Below are positions 1-9,744 of a DNA stretch of 41,129 nt, in pieces. A program made the translations under genes and the position numbers. The notes beneath the pieces are model-generated. The model was not told where the DNA came from and ran no database searches. It saw nothing but the letters and a program-made list of their open reading frames with translations. The stretch covers positions 1 through 41,129 of the forward strand of contig NZ_JACKSH010000032.1 of assembly GCF_025821625.1 (NCBI RefSeq). The letters are read 5' to 3'. This DNA is from Mycolicibacterium pyrenivorans. GTDB taxonomy: Bacteria > Actinomycetota > Actinomycetes > Mycobacteriales > Mycobacteriaceae. Every line of letters begins with the position of its first letter. Positions within the stretch are counted from its first letter, which is position 1.

Positions 1-78
1 GCCCAGGCGCCCACCACCCACAACGGCTGGGTGCCCGCCGCCCAGGCGCCCACCACCCACAACGGCTGGGTGCCCGCC
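1..78. repeat. 39-bp perfect tandem duplication inside cobS
   Basis: Bases 1-39 and 40-78 are identical. The unit is a multiple of three and lies in frame in cobS, so it adds 13 residues ([13 protein letters not shown]) in a transmembrane region. More copies could lie upstream of base 1. Confidence 0.95.
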
Positions 79-572
79 ACCCGCCCCCCCGACGTGCTGC
101 CCGCGGCCGCCGGAACCGATCGCCGGCACGCGGCGACCGCTGCCACCCGACCGGCGGTGACCGCCACGAGGACCGCCAACCAACCCGTCTGGGCGAACGC
201 CAGAGCCTGCACCAGGATCGTCACCACCACCGCGGCGGCGCCGAACGGCCCCGCCGCTCCGTCACGCATCACCGCCAGCGCGCGCTCCGGGGGCCCGTAG
301 CAGCCCAGCGCGTCGGTGGTGTCCGACAAGCCGTCGATGTGCAGTCCCCGCGTGGCCACCAGCAGCACCGTCACCGCCAGTGCTCCCGCCAGCGCGCTGT
401 CCGCACCGAACGCGTGCATGCCTGCCCACAAGGTCGCGGCGGCCAATGCCCCCAGTGCCGCTCCGGCGACGGGAAGGGCGGTCATCACGCCGCGCCCGAT
501 GGTCGCAGTGCGCGTCGCAGGCGTGGGCAGCACCGTCGCGAACGCGAATGCGCCTGCGACAGCACGGATCAT
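1..572 (-). CDS. cobS: Cobalamin synthase CobS (adenosylcobinamide-GDP ribazoletransferase), C-terminus cut by window edge
   Basis: CobS joins adenosylcobinamide-GDP to alpha-ribazole in the last steps of cobalamin synthesis and is an integral membrane enzyme. About 190 N-terminal residues are visible, starting [18 protein letters not shown], with the family segments [19 protein letters not shown] (the Asp-rich active-site region) and [13 protein letters not shown]. The ATG at 572 overlaps the cobT stop as ATGA, so the two are translationally coupled. The visible end carries a duplicated 13-residue block ([13 protein letters not shown] twice) where, as I recall, relatives have one copy. The family is typically about 250 residues, so the 3' part lies beyond base 1. 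Identification is firm; whether the duplication continues outside the window is unknown. Confidence 0.93.
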   Translation of the reverse strand, partial: MIRAVAGAFAFATVLPTPATRTATIGRGVMTALPVAGAALGALAAATLWAGMHAFGADSALAGALAVTVLLVATRGLHIDGLSDTTDALGCYGPPERALAVMRDGAAGPFGAAAVVVTILVQALAFAQTGWLAVLVAVTAGRVAAVAACRRSVPAAAGSTSGGRVAGTQPLWVVGAWAAGTQPLWVVGAW

Positions 573-1621
573 GTGTCGATACCGGCTTCTTCGAACGTCG
601 CCATCGACGCGAGGGTGGCCACGGCGGCGCGCAGGACCGGCAGTGCGATCAGCGCGCCGGTGCCTTCCCCCAGGCGCATACCGAGATCGACGATGGGATC
701 GAGGTCCAGGTCGCGAAGCGCCAGCGAATGTGCCGGTTCGGTGGAGCGGTGCCCGGCCTGCCACCACTGCTTCGCGCCGGGTGCGAGCCGTTCGGCCGCC
801 AGCGCCGCCGCGGTCACGACGACGCCGTCCAGCAACACCGGGGTGCGGCGCACCGCGGCCTGCGCGCAGAAACCGGTCATCGCGGCCAGGTCGGCGCCAC
901 CGCAGATCCGCAGCAGCGCAATGGGATCGGCGGTGAGCCTGCGCGTTCGGTACAGGGCGTCGCGCACCGCGGCGGTCTTGCGCCCCCAGCCGGCGTCGTC
1001 GATTCCGGTGCCCCTGCCGACCACCGCGACCGGCTCGGTGTCGGTCAGCGCGGCCACCAGCGCGGTCGCGGGTGTGGTGTTCCCGATCCCCATGTCGCCG
1101 GCGATCAGCAGATCAGCGCCCTCGTCGACCTCCTCGTCGGCGATCCGCCTGCCCGCCTCGATCGCCTCGACCACCTCATCGGGTGTCAGCGCGTCCTCTG
1201 AGGAGATGTTGCCGCTGGAGCGCCGGATCTTGTGCGCGCCGATCGACGGTGACAGCGGCTCGGCGGTGTCGACGGCGATGTCGGCCACCCGCACCCCCGC
1301 GCCCGCCAGCGTGGCGAGAACGTTGACCGCGGCGCCGCCGGCATCGAAGTTCGCCACCATCGCCGCGGTCACCTCGGCCGGGTACGCAGACACTCCCGCG
1401 GCGGTCACGCCATGATCCCCGGCGAACACCACCACCCGTGCCCGCTCGAATTGCCTTGGGGGACAAGCGCCCTGGCATGCCGCCACCCATGCTGCGAGGT
1501 CCTCGAGCCGGCCCAGCGCACCGAGCGGCTTCGTCAGCATGCTCTGGCGTTCCCTCGCGGCGGACGCCGCCTCGGCGTCGGGGGTCGGGACAGCAGGAAA
1601 ATATGCCACCGACGGTGTCAC
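569..1621 (-). CDS. cobT: Nicotinate-nucleotide:dimethylbenzimidazole phosphoribosyltransferase CobT
   Basis: CobT moves phosphoribose from nicotinate mononucleotide to dimethylbenzimidazole, giving alpha-ribazole phosphate for the lower ligand of B12. The 350-residue product has the family blocks [15 protein letters not shown] near the N-terminus, [26 protein letters not shown] and RLGEGTGA, with the probable catalytic Glu at about residue 319. I chose the GTG at 1621 because it overlaps the upstream DUF3043 stop as GTGA and fits the usual family length; the longer ATG-started frame would add an unlikely Arg-rich stretch that overlaps that gene. The 3' end overlaps cobS by 4 bp, so DUF3043-cobT-cobS reads as one operon. 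Cytoplasmic. Confidence 0.95.
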   Translation of the reverse strand: MTPSVAYFPAVPTPDAEAASAARERQSMLTKPLGALGRLEDLAAWVAACQGACPPRQFERARVVVFAGDHGVTAAGVSAYPAEVTAAMVANFDAGGAAVNVLATLAGAGVRVADIAVDTAEPLSPSIGAHKIRRSSGNISSEDALTPDEVVEAIEAGRRIADEEVDEGADLLIAGDMGIGNTTPATALVAALTDTEPVAVVGRGTGIDDAGWGRKTAAVRDALYRTRRLTADPIALLRICGGADLAAMTGFCAQAAVRRTPVLLDGVVVTAAALAAERLAPGAKQWWQAGHRSTEPAHSLALRDLDLDPIVDLGMRLGEGTGALIALPVLRAAVATLASMATFEEAGIDT

Positions 1622-2304
1622 ACGACGCGGGCGCCGCGTTCGACCTGAGGCCGCGGCGCGCGCATCCGGCGCAATTGCGAGGCTCGGCTGGCCGCATAGA
1701 AGCCGAGTTTCCAACCGGTTTCGGTGTTATTCGGGAACTTCTCGTCCGCCAGGCGGTTCACCCGGCGACCCAGGAAGAAGCCGTCGATGACCATGACCAG
1801 CACCAGCACCAGCATCGCCGGCGACAGCATCGCCTGCACCTGGACCGACGGCACCGCCAGCATGACGAAGATCAGGCCGAGCGCCGACGGCATGAACAAG
1901 CCGAGCAGATTGCGTCGCGAATCGACCACGTCACGCACGTAGCGGCGCACCGGGCCCTGGTCCCGCGGCAGCAGGTACGCGGCCTCACCCGCCATCATCT
2001 TCTCGCGGCGCGTGGACATCTCGGTGCGCCGTTCGGCGCGCTGAGCCTTCTTCTCCTCACGGGACAGCTTCGGGCCACCCAATTCCTTGCGCCGCCGCCG
2101 CGCCTCGGCGCTGGTCAACGGCGCAGGCGCGACGGGGCCGCGCCTGCGGCTGGCCTCGCTGCGCTTGGGGGTCGGCTTGCCCTTGGGAGCGGTGGTCACC
2201 CGGTGGCCCGATCCGGCGGACGTGTCGTCGGGGTCGGCGGGCGCCGATGTCCCGGTGTCCCGCGACCCCTCGGAGTCGTCATTCTTGCGGCCCAGCAGTT
2301 TCAC
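1618..2304 (-). CDS. DUF3043 membrane protein (Rv2206-like)
   Basis: A 228-residue protein of the actinobacterial DUF3043 family with no known function. Its first ~120 residues are charged and probably cytoplasmic, with basic tracts such as [21 protein letters not shown] short hydrophilic stretch ([16 protein letters not shown]) follows, then two predicted membrane helices (about [19 protein letters not shown] and [20 protein letters not shown]), and a basic tail. It is first in the operon with cobT and cobS, with a 4-bp GTGA overlap to cobT; a link to B12 assembly at the membrane is only inferred from position. The GTG start at 2304 is preceded at 7 nt by TAACCT, which suggests a leaderless transcript. 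Confidence 0.85.
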   Translation of the reverse strand: MKLLGRKNDDSEGSRDTGTSAPADPDDTSAGSGHRVTTAPKGKPTPKRSEASRRRGPVAPAPLTSAEARRRRKELGGPKLSREEKKAQRAERRTEMSTRREKMMAGEAAYLLPRDQGPVRRYVRDVVDSRRNLLGLFMPSALGLIFVMLAVPSVQVQAMLSPAMLVLVLVMVIDGFFLGRRVNRLADEKFPNNTETGWKLGFYAASRASQLRRMRAPRPQVERGARVV

Positions 2305-2311
2305 GCTTGCC

Positions 2312-2317
2312 AGGTTA
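2312..2317 (-). promoter_or_regulatory. Candidate -10 element (TAACCT) for DUF3043-cobT-cobS
   Basis: TAACCT on the minus strand fits the mycobacterial -10 pattern TAnnnT and ends 7 nt before the GTG at 2304. Transcription would begin at or next to the start codon. No clear -35 is visible. Confidence 0.45.
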
Positions 2318-2377
2318 CTTCTCGGCTCACCGGGGAGGCACTGGAGTCCTCGGTATGCGCCTCGTTGCGGGACGCCA

Positions 2378-2383
2378 TAGTCT
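2378..2383 (+). promoter_or_regulatory. Candidate -10 element (TAGTCT) for glycerate kinase
   Basis: TAGTCT fits TAnnnT and lies exactly 6 nt before the ATG at 2390, consistent with a leaderless mRNA. No Shine-Dalgarno sequence is visible. It sits back to back with the DUF3043 promoter in an 85-bp divergent spacer. Confidence 0.5.
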
Positions 2384-2389
2384 GCCGGC

Positions 2390-3541
2390 ATGGCGGGGAC
2401 GAACGTGCTGATCGCGCCGGACTGCTTCGGCGACAGCCTCACCGCGGTGCAGGCGGCCCAGGCTGTCGCGCAGGGGTGGCGGCGGTCCCGACCCGAGGAC
2501 CGCCTCATCCTCGCCCCGCAGTCCGACGGTGGGCCGGGGTTCGTCGAGGTGCTGGCCAGTCGGCTCGGCGAGGTCCACACCACCGTGGTCAGCGGTCCGC
2601 TATCCGACGACGTCGAGGCACAGTGGGTGCTCGACACCGACCCGCCGGTCACCGCCTACATCGAATGTGCGCAGGCGTGCGGTCTCGCGCTGCTGGGCGG
2701 GCCGCCGACGGTGCGCACCGCCCTCGACGCGCACAGCAGGGGTGTCGGTCAGCTCGTCGCCGCCGCACGTGAGGCCGGCGCCGGCCGTATCGTCGTCGGG
2801 CTCGGTGGCAGCGGCTGCACCGACGGCGGCAGGGGCATGGTCGAGGCGCTGGGCGGCCTGACCGCCGCGAAGGAGCTCCTCGACGGGATCGAGCTCATCG
2901 CCGCCAGTGATGTCGAACACCCTCTGCTCGGCCCGCGTGGAGCCGCCGCCGTGTTCGGCCCGCAGAAGGGTGCCGACCCCGACACCGTCGCCGTGCTCGA
3001 GGACCGGCTGGCGGCATGGGCCGAGGAGTTGACCGTCGCCGCGGGCCGCCCCGTCGGCGATGATCCGGGAGCGGGTGCCGCCGGCGGTATCGGCGCGGCG
3101 CTGATCGCCCTGGGCGGCCGGCGGGAATCCGGGGCGGCGATCATCGCGGAACACACCGGTCTTGTCGACGATGTCGCCGCAGCTGACCTGGTGATCACCG
3201 GAGAGGGACGCTTCGACGACCAGTCACTGCACGGCAAGGTCGTCAGCGCGCTGGCCTCGGCTGCCCGCGCCCACCGGATTCCGGTGTTAGTGCTGGCAGG
3301 CCAGGTGACCCTGGACGAATCGAGCCTCGGGGCCGCAGGCATCGCCTGGGCGTACTCCATCACCGATCACGCCGAATCGGTACAGCGTGCGATCGAGGAC
3401 GCGGCCGACCAGCTCAGCGGCCTGGCATCCGTCGTGGCGTCGACATATGGGGGAATACGGTCAGAACAAGGTACCGTTGAGGAAGTGGAGCCACAGGTGG
3501 GAAGGCTTCATCCACGAACATCCACACAGGAGAGTCCATGA
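2390..3541 (+). CDS. Glycerate kinase (GlxK family, Rv2205c-like)
   Basis: Phosphorylates D-glycerate with ATP, feeding it into central carbon metabolism; which hydroxyl is phosphorylated cannot be read from the sequence. The 383-residue product has the family blocks [20 protein letters not shown] at the N-terminus, [37 protein letters not shown] and [15 protein letters not shown], all in the expected order. The last ~30 residues after ASVVAS look unstructured and may be a local extension. The stop overlaps the next gene's start as ATGA, so it is coupled with the Fe-S carrier. It is probably transcribed from a leaderless promoter just upstream. Confidence 0.92.
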   Translation: MAGTNVLIAPDCFGDSLTAVQAAQAVAQGWRRSRPEDRLILAPQSDGGPGFVEVLASRLGEVHTTVVSGPLSDDVEAQWVLDTDPPVTAYIECAQACGLALLGGPPTVRTALDAHSRGVGQLVAAAREAGAGRIVVGLGGSGCTDGGRGMVEALGGLTAAKELLDGIELIAASDVEHPLLGPRGAAAVFGPQKGADPDTVAVLEDRLAAWAEELTVAAGRPVGDDPGAGAAGGIGAALIALGGRRESGAAIIAEHTGLVDDVAAADLVITGEGRFDDQSLHGKVVSALASAARAHRIPVLVLAGQVTLDESSLGAAGIAWAYSITDHAESVQRAIEDAADQLSGLASVVASTYGGIRSEQGTVEEVEPQVGRLHPRTSTQESP

Positions 3542-3912
3542 CTGTTCAGCACGAGTCGGCAGTGCAGGCAGAGCAAGCTACCGACGCCCACGGCGTGAGC
3601 CTGACGGATGCCGCGGCGACCAAGGCCAAGGCGCTGCTGGACCAGGAGGGTCGCGACGACCTCGCGCTGCGGATCGCCGTACAGCCGGGTGGCTGCGCCG
3701 GCCTGCGTTACAACCTGTTCTTCGACGACCGCGCCCTCGACGGGGATCTGACCGTGAAGTTCGGCGGTGTCGCACTCACGGTGGACCGGATGAGTGCCCC
3801 CTACGTGCAGGGCGCCACCATCGACTTCGTCGACACCATCGAGAAGCAGGGCTTCACGATCGACAACCCCAACGCCACCGGCTCCTGCGCCTGCGGCGAC
3901 TCCTTCAACTGA
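3538..3912 (+). CDS. A-type iron-sulfur cluster carrier (HesB/IscA/ErpA family, Rv2204c-like)
   Basis: Small cytoplasmic protein (124 residues) that holds an Fe-S cluster and passes it to target proteins. The three ligand cysteines of the family are present: Cys53 in GGCAGLRY, and Cys117 and Cys119 in the C-terminal GSCACGDSF. The N-terminal ~20 residues are a variable tail. The ATG overlaps the glycerate kinase stop as ATGA, so its expression depends at least partly on that gene. The nearby respiratory genes include Fe-S protein QcrA, a plausible but unproven client. The name ErpA is used for mycobacterial relatives, but the exact paralogue cannot be decided from sequence alone. Confidence 0.93.
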   Translation: MTVQHESAVQAEQATDAHGVSLTDAAATKAKALLDQEGRDDLALRIAVQPGGCAGLRYNLFFDDRALDGDLTVKFGGVALTVDRMSAPYVQGATIDFVDTIEKQGFTIDNPNATGSCACGDSFN

Positions 3913-3925
3913 GTCACCCGCAGCC

Positions 3926-3959
3926 GACGCTGCGCCGGGCATCTGACGCTGCGCCGGGC
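3926..3959. repeat. 15-bp direct repeat between convergent genes
   Basis: gacgctgcgccgggc occurs at 3926-3940 and 3945-3959, separated by 4 bp. The second copy forms part of the hairpin at 3943-3972. It lies in the 56-bp spacer between two convergent genes. Confidence 0.85.
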
Positions 3960-3972
3960 CGCAGCCGGTCAG
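3943..3972. terminator. Hairpin at convergent 3' ends, probable terminator
   Basis: CTGAC plus GCTGCG (3943-3953) pairs with CGCAGC and GTCAG (3960-3965, 3968-3972), leaving a 6-nt loop and a 2-nt bulge. There is no U-tract, as is common in mycobacteria. It overlaps the last codon of the minus-strand gene. Confidence 0.45.
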
Positions 3973-4649
3973 TACTGGCCGGCTGTCCGGGGCAGATACG
4001 AGCACACCAGGATCTCGTTGTCGAGTGACAACAGCTGGGCGATCGCCTGTTCTTCGCCGCCGCGCGGTTGATTCCCCCGCGAAGAGCTCGCCGGCTCCAC
4101 TCTCATCGTGAACAGCACCTGAGCCTGCGTGGGCGACCACAGCACAATCTTGTCGATGGCGGTCACCTCGGCGCTGCTGTACTGCTTGCGGAACGCGTCG
4201 CTGGAAAGCCCAGCCAGGGCGAGGTCGGCACGGCGCTCCTTGGCCGCGTCGAACAACCCGCACAGGGTGTGCCTGGCCACCGTCTCGTCATCGCCGTTGG
4301 ACAGTGCGTCGAGGTAGTCCTGGATCGCGGCCTGCGCCGCGGACTCCGTCAACTGGCCGCTGGAGGTCTGCTCGTCCCGTCCACCGGTCAGGGTGACCGC
4401 TGCGATGACGCCCACGATCGCCGCGATGGCGAGTAACGCGACGACCGCGATGATCCACCTGCGCCGCTTGCGGGGCGGGTACTGAACCGGTGGGGGCAGC
4501 ATTCCCGGGTAAGTCCCGTCGATACCGCCCTCGGGGTAGGGCTGCGTCGCCGGTGGATACGGCTGTTGGGCAAATCCCTGAAAACCCTCCGGATACATTT
4601 GCGGGCCGACCGGTCCAGCGCCGTATTGGGGCGGGTACGGACCAGTCAT
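3969..4649 (-). CDS. Single-pass membrane protein with Pro/Tyr-rich N-terminus (Rv2203-like)
   Basis: Conserved mycobacterial protein of unknown function, 226 residues. The first ~70 residues are rich in Pro, Tyr, Gly and Gln (PYPPATQPYPEGG) and probably cytoplasmic. A basic RKRRR stop precedes one transmembrane helix (WIIAVVALLAIAAIVGVIAAV). The remaining ~120 residues, probably outside the membrane, look like a small alpha+beta domain of the NTF2/DUF4878 sort (ESAAQAAIQDYLDALSNGD). The ATG at 4649 has a GGGAG-type ribosome site; the frame stays open further upstream but without such support. It converges on the Fe-S carrier and is divergent from adoK. Confidence 0.8.
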   Translation of the reverse strand: MTGPYPPQYGAGPVGPQMYPEGFQGFAQQPYPPATQPYPEGGIDGTYPGMLPPPVQYPPRKRRRWIIAVVALLAIAAIVGVIAAVTLTGGRDEQTSSGQLTESAAQAAIQDYLDALSNGDDETVARHTLCGLFDAAKERRADLALAGLSSDAFRKQYSSAEVTAIDKIVLWSPTQAQVLFTMRVEPASSSRGNQPRGGEEQAIAQLLSLDNEILVCSYLPRTAGQY

Positions 4650-4707
4650 GTATTTGCTCCCGGGGAGGTCGGTCGGCTTCTGGGGCTCTAGAGTGGCCGA
4701 GCGGGCA

Positions 4708-4713
4708 CTTATA
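4708..4713 (-). promoter_or_regulatory. Candidate -10 element (TATAAG) for the Rv2203-like gene
   Basis: TATAAG on the minus strand lies about 60 nt before the ATG at 4649, in an otherwise GC-rich 239-bp divergent spacer. I see no good -35. Confidence 0.3.
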
Positions 4714-4798
4714 GGCAGGTTAGCGCAACCGGCGGGGGTGCCCCTGCCGCCGACGGGGCGACCACAGGGCCGACACGGGGTATCCGAGGTGGTCGACA

Positions 4799-4804
4799 CT
4801 AGGG
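4799..4804 (+). promoter_or_regulatory. Candidate -10 element (TAGGGT) upstream of adoK
   Basis: TAGGGT fits TAnnnT and would start a transcript near 4811 that includes the short ORF at 4851 and then adoK. No convincing -35 is seen. Confidence 0.35.
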
Positions 4805-4850
4805 TGAACGACGTCGTCCATGCGTGCGTCGAGCATGGAGAGGCGAAATC

Positions 4851-5863
<1,013 letters not shown>

Positions 5864-5870
5864 CGGCGGA

Positions 5871-7841
5871 TCAGAGCTGCACCGGGTAGGTCGGCTCGCT
5901 GATCTGAGGCGTCACGCTCTTCTCGACGAAGATCGCGTGCCACAGCATGAAGATCAGCATCGTCCACAGCCTGCGACTGTGATCGGTTGCGCCGCTTCGG
6001 TGTTCGTCGAGCATCGACCGGACGGCGGCCAGGTCCACCAGGTCGCCCGCGGCGGACGAGCCGACCATCGAGTGCGCCCAGTCCAGCAGTTCGCCTGCGC
6101 GCAGCCAATGCCGGATCGGCACCGGGAAACCCAGCTTCGGCCGATTGAGGACATGCGCCGGGACGATGGGCTCCAGCGCACGCCGCAGCGCGTATTTCGT
6201 GGTGGCCCTGGTGATCTTCTGGTCGAACGGCAGTCGCGAGGCCACCGCGAACACCTCGGGGTCCAGGAACGGCACCCGCAACTCCAGTGAGTTGGCCATC
6301 GTCATCTTGTCGGCCTTGACCAGGATGTCGCCGCGCAACCACGTGAACAGGTCGATGTGCTGCATCCTGGCCACCGGATCCCAGCCCTTCGAGCTCCCGT
6401 ACACCGGGGCGGTGACGTCGGTGTGGACCCAGTCGTCGCGGAATCGCGGCAACACCGAACGCAGTTGTTCGTCGGAGAAGCTGCGCGCGTTGCCGTAGTA
6501 ACGCTCCTCGAGCGTCAGCGAACCGCGGTGCAGCAGGCTCTTGCCTCGCATTCCTTCCGGCAGCGGCGCCGCCATCCTGCCGACGGACTTGCGCAGGCCG
6601 CGCGGCAGATAATCGAACGGCTTCAGCGACAACGGCTCCCGATAGATGGTGTAGCCGCCGAACAGCTCGTCGGCACCCTCGCCGGACAGGACCACCTTGA
6701 CGTGTTTGCGTGCTTCCCTCGCGATGAAGAACAGCGGGACCAACGCGGGGTCGGCGACGGGTTCGTCCAGGTACCAGACGATCTCGGGAAGCGCCGCGAC
6801 GAACTCCGCCTGACTGACGACCTTGGTCACGTGCCGGGCGCCGATCGCTTCGGCGGACGCGACGGCCACGTCGACCTCCGAGAACCCTTCGCGTTCGAAG
6901 CCCGTGGTGAACGTGATCAACCGCGGGTTGTGGCGCATGGCCAGCGCCGCGATCGCCGTCGAGTCGATACCGCCCGACAGGAACGCGCCCACCGTCACGT
7001 CGGCTCGCATGTGCTTGGCCACCGAATCCTCGAGCACCGCGGTGATCTCGTCGTACCGACTCTGCTCGCTCTTCGCGACGAAAGGCGCCGCGTCGAAACG
7101 GGGCATGAAGTAGCGGGTCACGCGTGGCCGCCCACCGGGACGCACCCGGGCGTAGCTGCCCGACTCCAGGCGCCGGATTCCCCGGTGCAGCGTCTCGGGT
7201 TCCGGCACGTACTGCAGCACCGTGTAGTGCTGGACGGCACGCTCGTCGATGGTGAGATCGACACCGAGCAGGTCGGCCATCTCGACGAGGCACTTCTTCT
7301 CGCTGCCCACCACGGTGCCGCCCGGTCCGGTCGCCATGAACAGTGGCTTGATGCCGAACGGATCGCGGGCGCAGAACAGCTCCTGCTCTACGCTGTCCCA
7401 CAGCGCGAAGGCGAACATGCCGCGCAGCCGTGTCAGCGCCTCGGTGCCCCAGTGGTGGTAGGCGGCCAGGATCGCCTCGCCGTCACCGTCGGTGTGGAAC
7501 ACCGCGCCGTGTTCGGACCGCAGCTCCTCACGTAATTCCACGTAGTTGTAGATCTCGCCGTTGAACACCAGCACGTAGCGGTCCGGCGCGTCGTCGGGTC
7601 CCCACCGCAACGGCTGGTGACTGTGGGCGATGTCGATGATCGACAGCCGGTTGAAGCCGAGCACAACCTGCCCCGCAGACCCGCCCGCACCGATGGCGTC
7701 CGTGGTGTCGTGCCAGGTTCCCGGCTCGTCCGGACCGCGGTGGCGCATCAGGGCGGACGCGCCCGAGACGGCATCGACGATGGCGGGGGGGGCCTCAGCC
7801 CCGAGTCCCGGGTCGCTTACCAGCGCCAGCAGTCCGCACAC
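5871..7841 (-). CDS. asnB: Glutamine-dependent amidotransferase AsnB (asparagine synthetase type; meso-DAP amidation)
   Basis: Class II glutamine amidotransferase joined to an ATP-pyrophosphatase domain, 656 residues. Starting at the GTG at 7841 places the nucleophile at Cys2 (VCGLLALVSD), exposed after Met removal; any longer start would bury it. The N-terminal domain has RHRGPDEPG, LGFNRLSIID and LVFNGEIYNY; the synthetase domain has the SGGIDS pyrophosphate loop at about 289-294 and EGADELFGGY near 390. In mycobacteria and corynebacteria (LtsA) the enzyme amidates the free carboxyl of diaminopimelate in peptidoglycan, affecting lysozyme and antibiotic resistance; that role is from family knowledge. 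CATACT 6 nt upstream of the start suggests leaderless transcription. Confidence 0.93.
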   Translation of the reverse strand: MCGLLALVSDPGLGAEAPPAIVDAVSGASALMRHRGPDEPGTWHDTTDAIGAGGSAGQVVLGFNRLSIIDIAHSHQPLRWGPDDAPDRYVLVFNGEIYNYVELREELRSEHGAVFHTDGDGEAILAAYHHWGTEALTRLRGMFAFALWDSVEQELFCARDPFGIKPLFMATGPGGTVVGSEKKCLVEMADLLGVDLTIDERAVQHYTVLQYVPEPETLHRGIRRLESGSYARVRPGGRPRVTRYFMPRFDAAPFVAKSEQSRYDEITAVLEDSVAKHMRADVTVGAFLSGGIDSTAIAALAMRHNPRLITFTTGFEREGFSEVDVAVASAEAIGARHVTKVVSQAEFVAALPEIVWYLDEPVADPALVPLFFIAREARKHVKVVLSGEGADELFGGYTIYREPLSLKPFDYLPRGLRKSVGRMAAPLPEGMRGKSLLHRGSLTLEERYYGNARSFSDEQLRSVLPRFRDDWVHTDVTAPVYGSSKGWDPVARMQHIDLFTWLRGDILVKADKMTMANSLELRVPFLDPEVFAVASRLPFDQKITRATTKYALRRALEPIVPAHVLNRPKLGFPVPIRHWLRAGELLDWAHSMVGSSAAGDLVDLAAVRSMLDEHRSGATDHSRRLWTMLIFMLWHAIFVEKSVTPQISEPTYPVQL

Positions 7842-7847
7842 CGCGCC

Positions 7848-7853
7848 AGTATG
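7848..7853 (-). promoter_or_regulatory. Candidate -10 element (CATACT) for asnB
   Basis: CATACT on the minus strand ends 6 nt before the GTG at 7841, close to the TATAAT consensus. It predicts a leaderless asnB mRNA. Confidence 0.4.
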
Positions 7854-7898
7854 CCTAATCGCCGAGGCGCCGAGAGACCGACCCGGAGACCGGCACGA

Positions 7899-7968
7899 AA
7901 CACATTCCCCGGTCGCTTCGCTCCTGCCCGCCGAACACATTCCCCGGTCGCTTCGCTCCTGCCCGCCG
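7899..7968. repeat. Two perfect tandem copies of a 35-bp repeat in the asnB-ctaC spacer
   Basis: 7899-7933 and 7934-7968 are identical. The core on the plus strand is ttccccggtcgcttcgctcc. It contains a short self-complementary centre (agcgaagcg on the other strand). It lies in the 216-bp divergent spacer upstream of both asnB and ctaC and codes for nothing I recognise. Confidence 0.95.
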
Positions 7969-8044
7969 GTGTGGTCTACGCTGCGTAGTAGCCAGTGCAG
8001 CCGTCTGACCGCCGGCGGTCCGTCGACTGTCCGATGACATTTCA

Positions 8045-8050
8045 AGGAGG
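8045..8050 (+). promoter_or_regulatory. Strong ribosome binding site deciding the ctaC start
   Basis: AAGGAGG (from about 8044) is a near-perfect Shine-Dalgarno sequence, 7 nt before the GTG at 8058. It favours that GTG over the in-frame upstream ATGs and puts a lipoprotein signal at the very N-terminus. Confidence 0.8.
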
Positions 8051-8057
8051 CGCCAAC

Positions 8058-9107
8058 GTGTCCGCTCGCGGCCTGAAGTTGGTGGCATTGTCCGTGCTCC
8101 TGGGCGGGACGGCGGTCCTGCTCAGCGGGTGCAGCTGGTCCGAGGTACTCGGCCTCGGCTGGCCCAACGGCATCACCCCCGAGGCGCACCTCAACCGGGA
8201 ACTGTGGATCGGCTCGCTGATCGCCGCGCTCGTCGTCGGCGCGATCGTCTACATCCTGCTCTTCTGGACGGTGATGTTTCACCGCAAGAAGAAGGGCGAC
8301 ACGGAACTGCCGCGTCAGTTCGGCTACAACATGCCGCTGGAGCTGGCCCTCACGGTGACCCCGTTCCTGATCATCTCGGTGCTCTTCTACTTCACGGTGG
8401 TGGTGCAGGAGCGGATGCTGCACAAGGACCCCAACCCCGAGGTCGTCATCGACGTCACCGCCTTCCAGTGGAACTGGAAGTTCGGCTACCAGAAGGTCGA
8501 ATTCGCCGACGGCACGTACACCTACGAGGGTGCCGACGATGCGCGCAAGGAGGCGATGGTCTCCGAACCCGAGGGCGTGGACAGCCACGGCGAGGAGCGC
8601 GTCGGCGCGATCGACGGTGTCAACCCCGAGGACCGCTCGTACCTCAATTACGACGAGGTCGAAACCCTCGGCTCGTCGACGGAGATCCCGGTGCTCGTGG
8701 TGCCCGCCGGCAAGCGGATCGAGTTCGAGATCGCCTCGGCCGACGTGATCCACGGCTTCTGGGTGCCGGAGTTCCTGTTCAAGCGGGACGTGCTGCCCAA
8801 CCCCGAGGAGAACAACTCCGACAACGTCTTCCAGGTCAGCGAGATCTTCCTTCCCGAGGGCCAGAACAGCGGCGCGTTCGTCGGGCGCTGCACGGAGATG
8901 TGCGGCACCTATCACTCGATGATGAACTTCGAGCTGCGGGTTGTTCAGCCCAACGACTTCAAGGCCTATCTCGACCAGCGCAGAGCGGGCAGGACGAACG
9001 CCGAGGCACTGCAGGGCATCGGTCAGGATCCGCGCGCGATCACGACCGAACCGTTCGACACCCGCCGCGGAGAGCAGGCGCCGCAGGTCCCCCAGGCGAG
9101 CAGGTAG
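8058..9107 (+). CDS. ctaC: Cytochrome c oxidase subunit 2 (aa3 type), lipoprotein
   Basis: Subunit II of the aa3 oxidase carries the CuA centre that takes electrons from the cytochrome cc subunit QcrC. The 349-residue product starts with a lipoprotein signal (lipobox LLSGC, Cys25), has two membrane helices (about residues 50-75 and 95-120) and an outer cupredoxin domain. The CuA ligands are present: His232 in VIHGFW, and Cys278, Cys282, His286 and Met289 in [13 protein letters not shown] charged insert at about residues 155-200 is typical of actinobacterial CtaC. ctaF follows after 8 bp. The GTG start is fixed by AAGGAGG. Confidence 0.96.
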   Translation: MSARGLKLVALSVLLGGTAVLLSGCSWSEVLGLGWPNGITPEAHLNRELWIGSLIAALVVGAIVYILLFWTVMFHRKKKGDTELPRQFGYNMPLELALTVTPFLIISVLFYFTVVVQERMLHKDPNPEVVIDVTAFQWNWKFGYQKVEFADGTYTYEGADDARKEAMVSEPEGVDSHGEERVGAIDGVNPEDRSYLNYDEVETLGSSTEIPVLVVPAGKRIEFEIASADVIHGFWVPEFLFKRDVLPNPEENNSDNVFQVSEIFLPEGQNSGAFVGRCTEMCGTYHSMMNFELRVVQPNDFKAYLDQRRAGRTNAEALQGIGQDPRAITTEPFDTRRGEQAPQVPQASR

Positions 9108-9115
9108 GACAGCAC

Positions 9116-9535
9116 ATGCATATCGAAGCCAGGTTGTTCGAGTTCCTGACGGCGTTCTTCGCGCTGTCGTCCGTCGTGTACGGCGTCCTGACGGGAATGT
9201 TCGCCAAGGGTGGTATCGAGTGGGCGGGCACGACGGCGCTCGTGCTGACCACCGGCCTCACGGTGATCATCGGCACGTTCTTCCGGTTCGTCGCGCGCCG
9301 TCTCGACACCCGCCCCGAGGACTACGAGGACGCCGAGATCGCCGACGGCGCGGGTGAGCTCGGCTTCTTCAGCCCGCACAGCTGGTGGCCGCTGTTCATC
9401 GCGCTGTCCGCCTCGATCACCGCCGTGGGCATGGCCATGTGGCTCCCGTGGCTGATCGTCGCCGGCGTCTGCTTCGTCCTTGCCACGGTCGCGGGTCTGG
9501 TCTTCGAGTACCACACGGGACCCGAGAAGCACTGA
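9116..9535 (+). CDS. ctaF: Cytochrome c oxidase subunit 4 CtaF
   Basis: Small actinobacterial subunit IV of the aa3 oxidase, 139 residues, the length I recall for Rv2199c. Four hydrophobic helices can be seen: [55 protein letters not shown] and [19 protein letters not shown], with a charged loop holding [26 protein letters not shown] between the second and third. It follows ctaC by 8 bp and is surely cotranscribed with it. The subunit is part of the bcc-aa3 supercomplex in the plasma membrane. Confidence 0.94.
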   Translation: MHIEARLFEFLTAFFALSSVVYGVLTGMFAKGGIEWAGTTALVLTTGLTVIIGTFFRFVARRLDTRPEDYEDAEIADGAGELGFFSPHSWWPLFIALSASITAVGMAMWLPWLIVAGVCFVLATVAGLVFEYHTGPEKH

Positions 9536-9686
9536 GCCGCTGGCGGTGTCCTCTGCTCTTCGCCCTGGCGCGCACCGGTACCGCGGTCTGCGTGTCGCGG
9601 ACAAGGTCACAATCCGGGCATGAGTTCGCCCGGACACCGCACTGAGCGTCCTTGTCGGGTGCCGCTGTTGGGTAGTGTTGCCCACG

Positions 9687-9713
9687 CGCCGCGGGCCGTC
9701 GACGGCCGCGGCG
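9687..9713. repeat. 27-nt imperfect palindrome in the mmpS3 leader
   Basis: CGCCGCGG pairs with CCGCGGCG across an inner perfect palindrome CCGTCGACGG, with one bulged G at 9695. It lies in the 209-bp ctaF-mmpS3 spacer. It could end ctaC-ctaF transcripts or structure the mmpS3 leader; no U-tract follows. A possible -10 (TAGTGT, 9673-9678) lies just upstream. Confidence 0.55.
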
Positions 9714-9744
9714 TCGGAGAAGCAGTCGAGAAGGATAGACGTAG

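Noticed and set aside
4690..4730. tRNA-like run (gtggccgagcgg) upstream of adoK
   Set aside because: Resembles a Leu/Ser tRNA D-arm, but there is no acceptor stem, anticodon arm or T-arm in the right places.
6357..7535. 392-codon plus-strand frame antisense to asnB
   Set aside because: Shadow ORF, typical of high-GC third-position bias; no ribosome site or domain.
7842..8915. N-terminal extension of the asnB frame to 8915
   Set aside because: It runs antisense through ctaC and would bury the Cys2 nucleophile.
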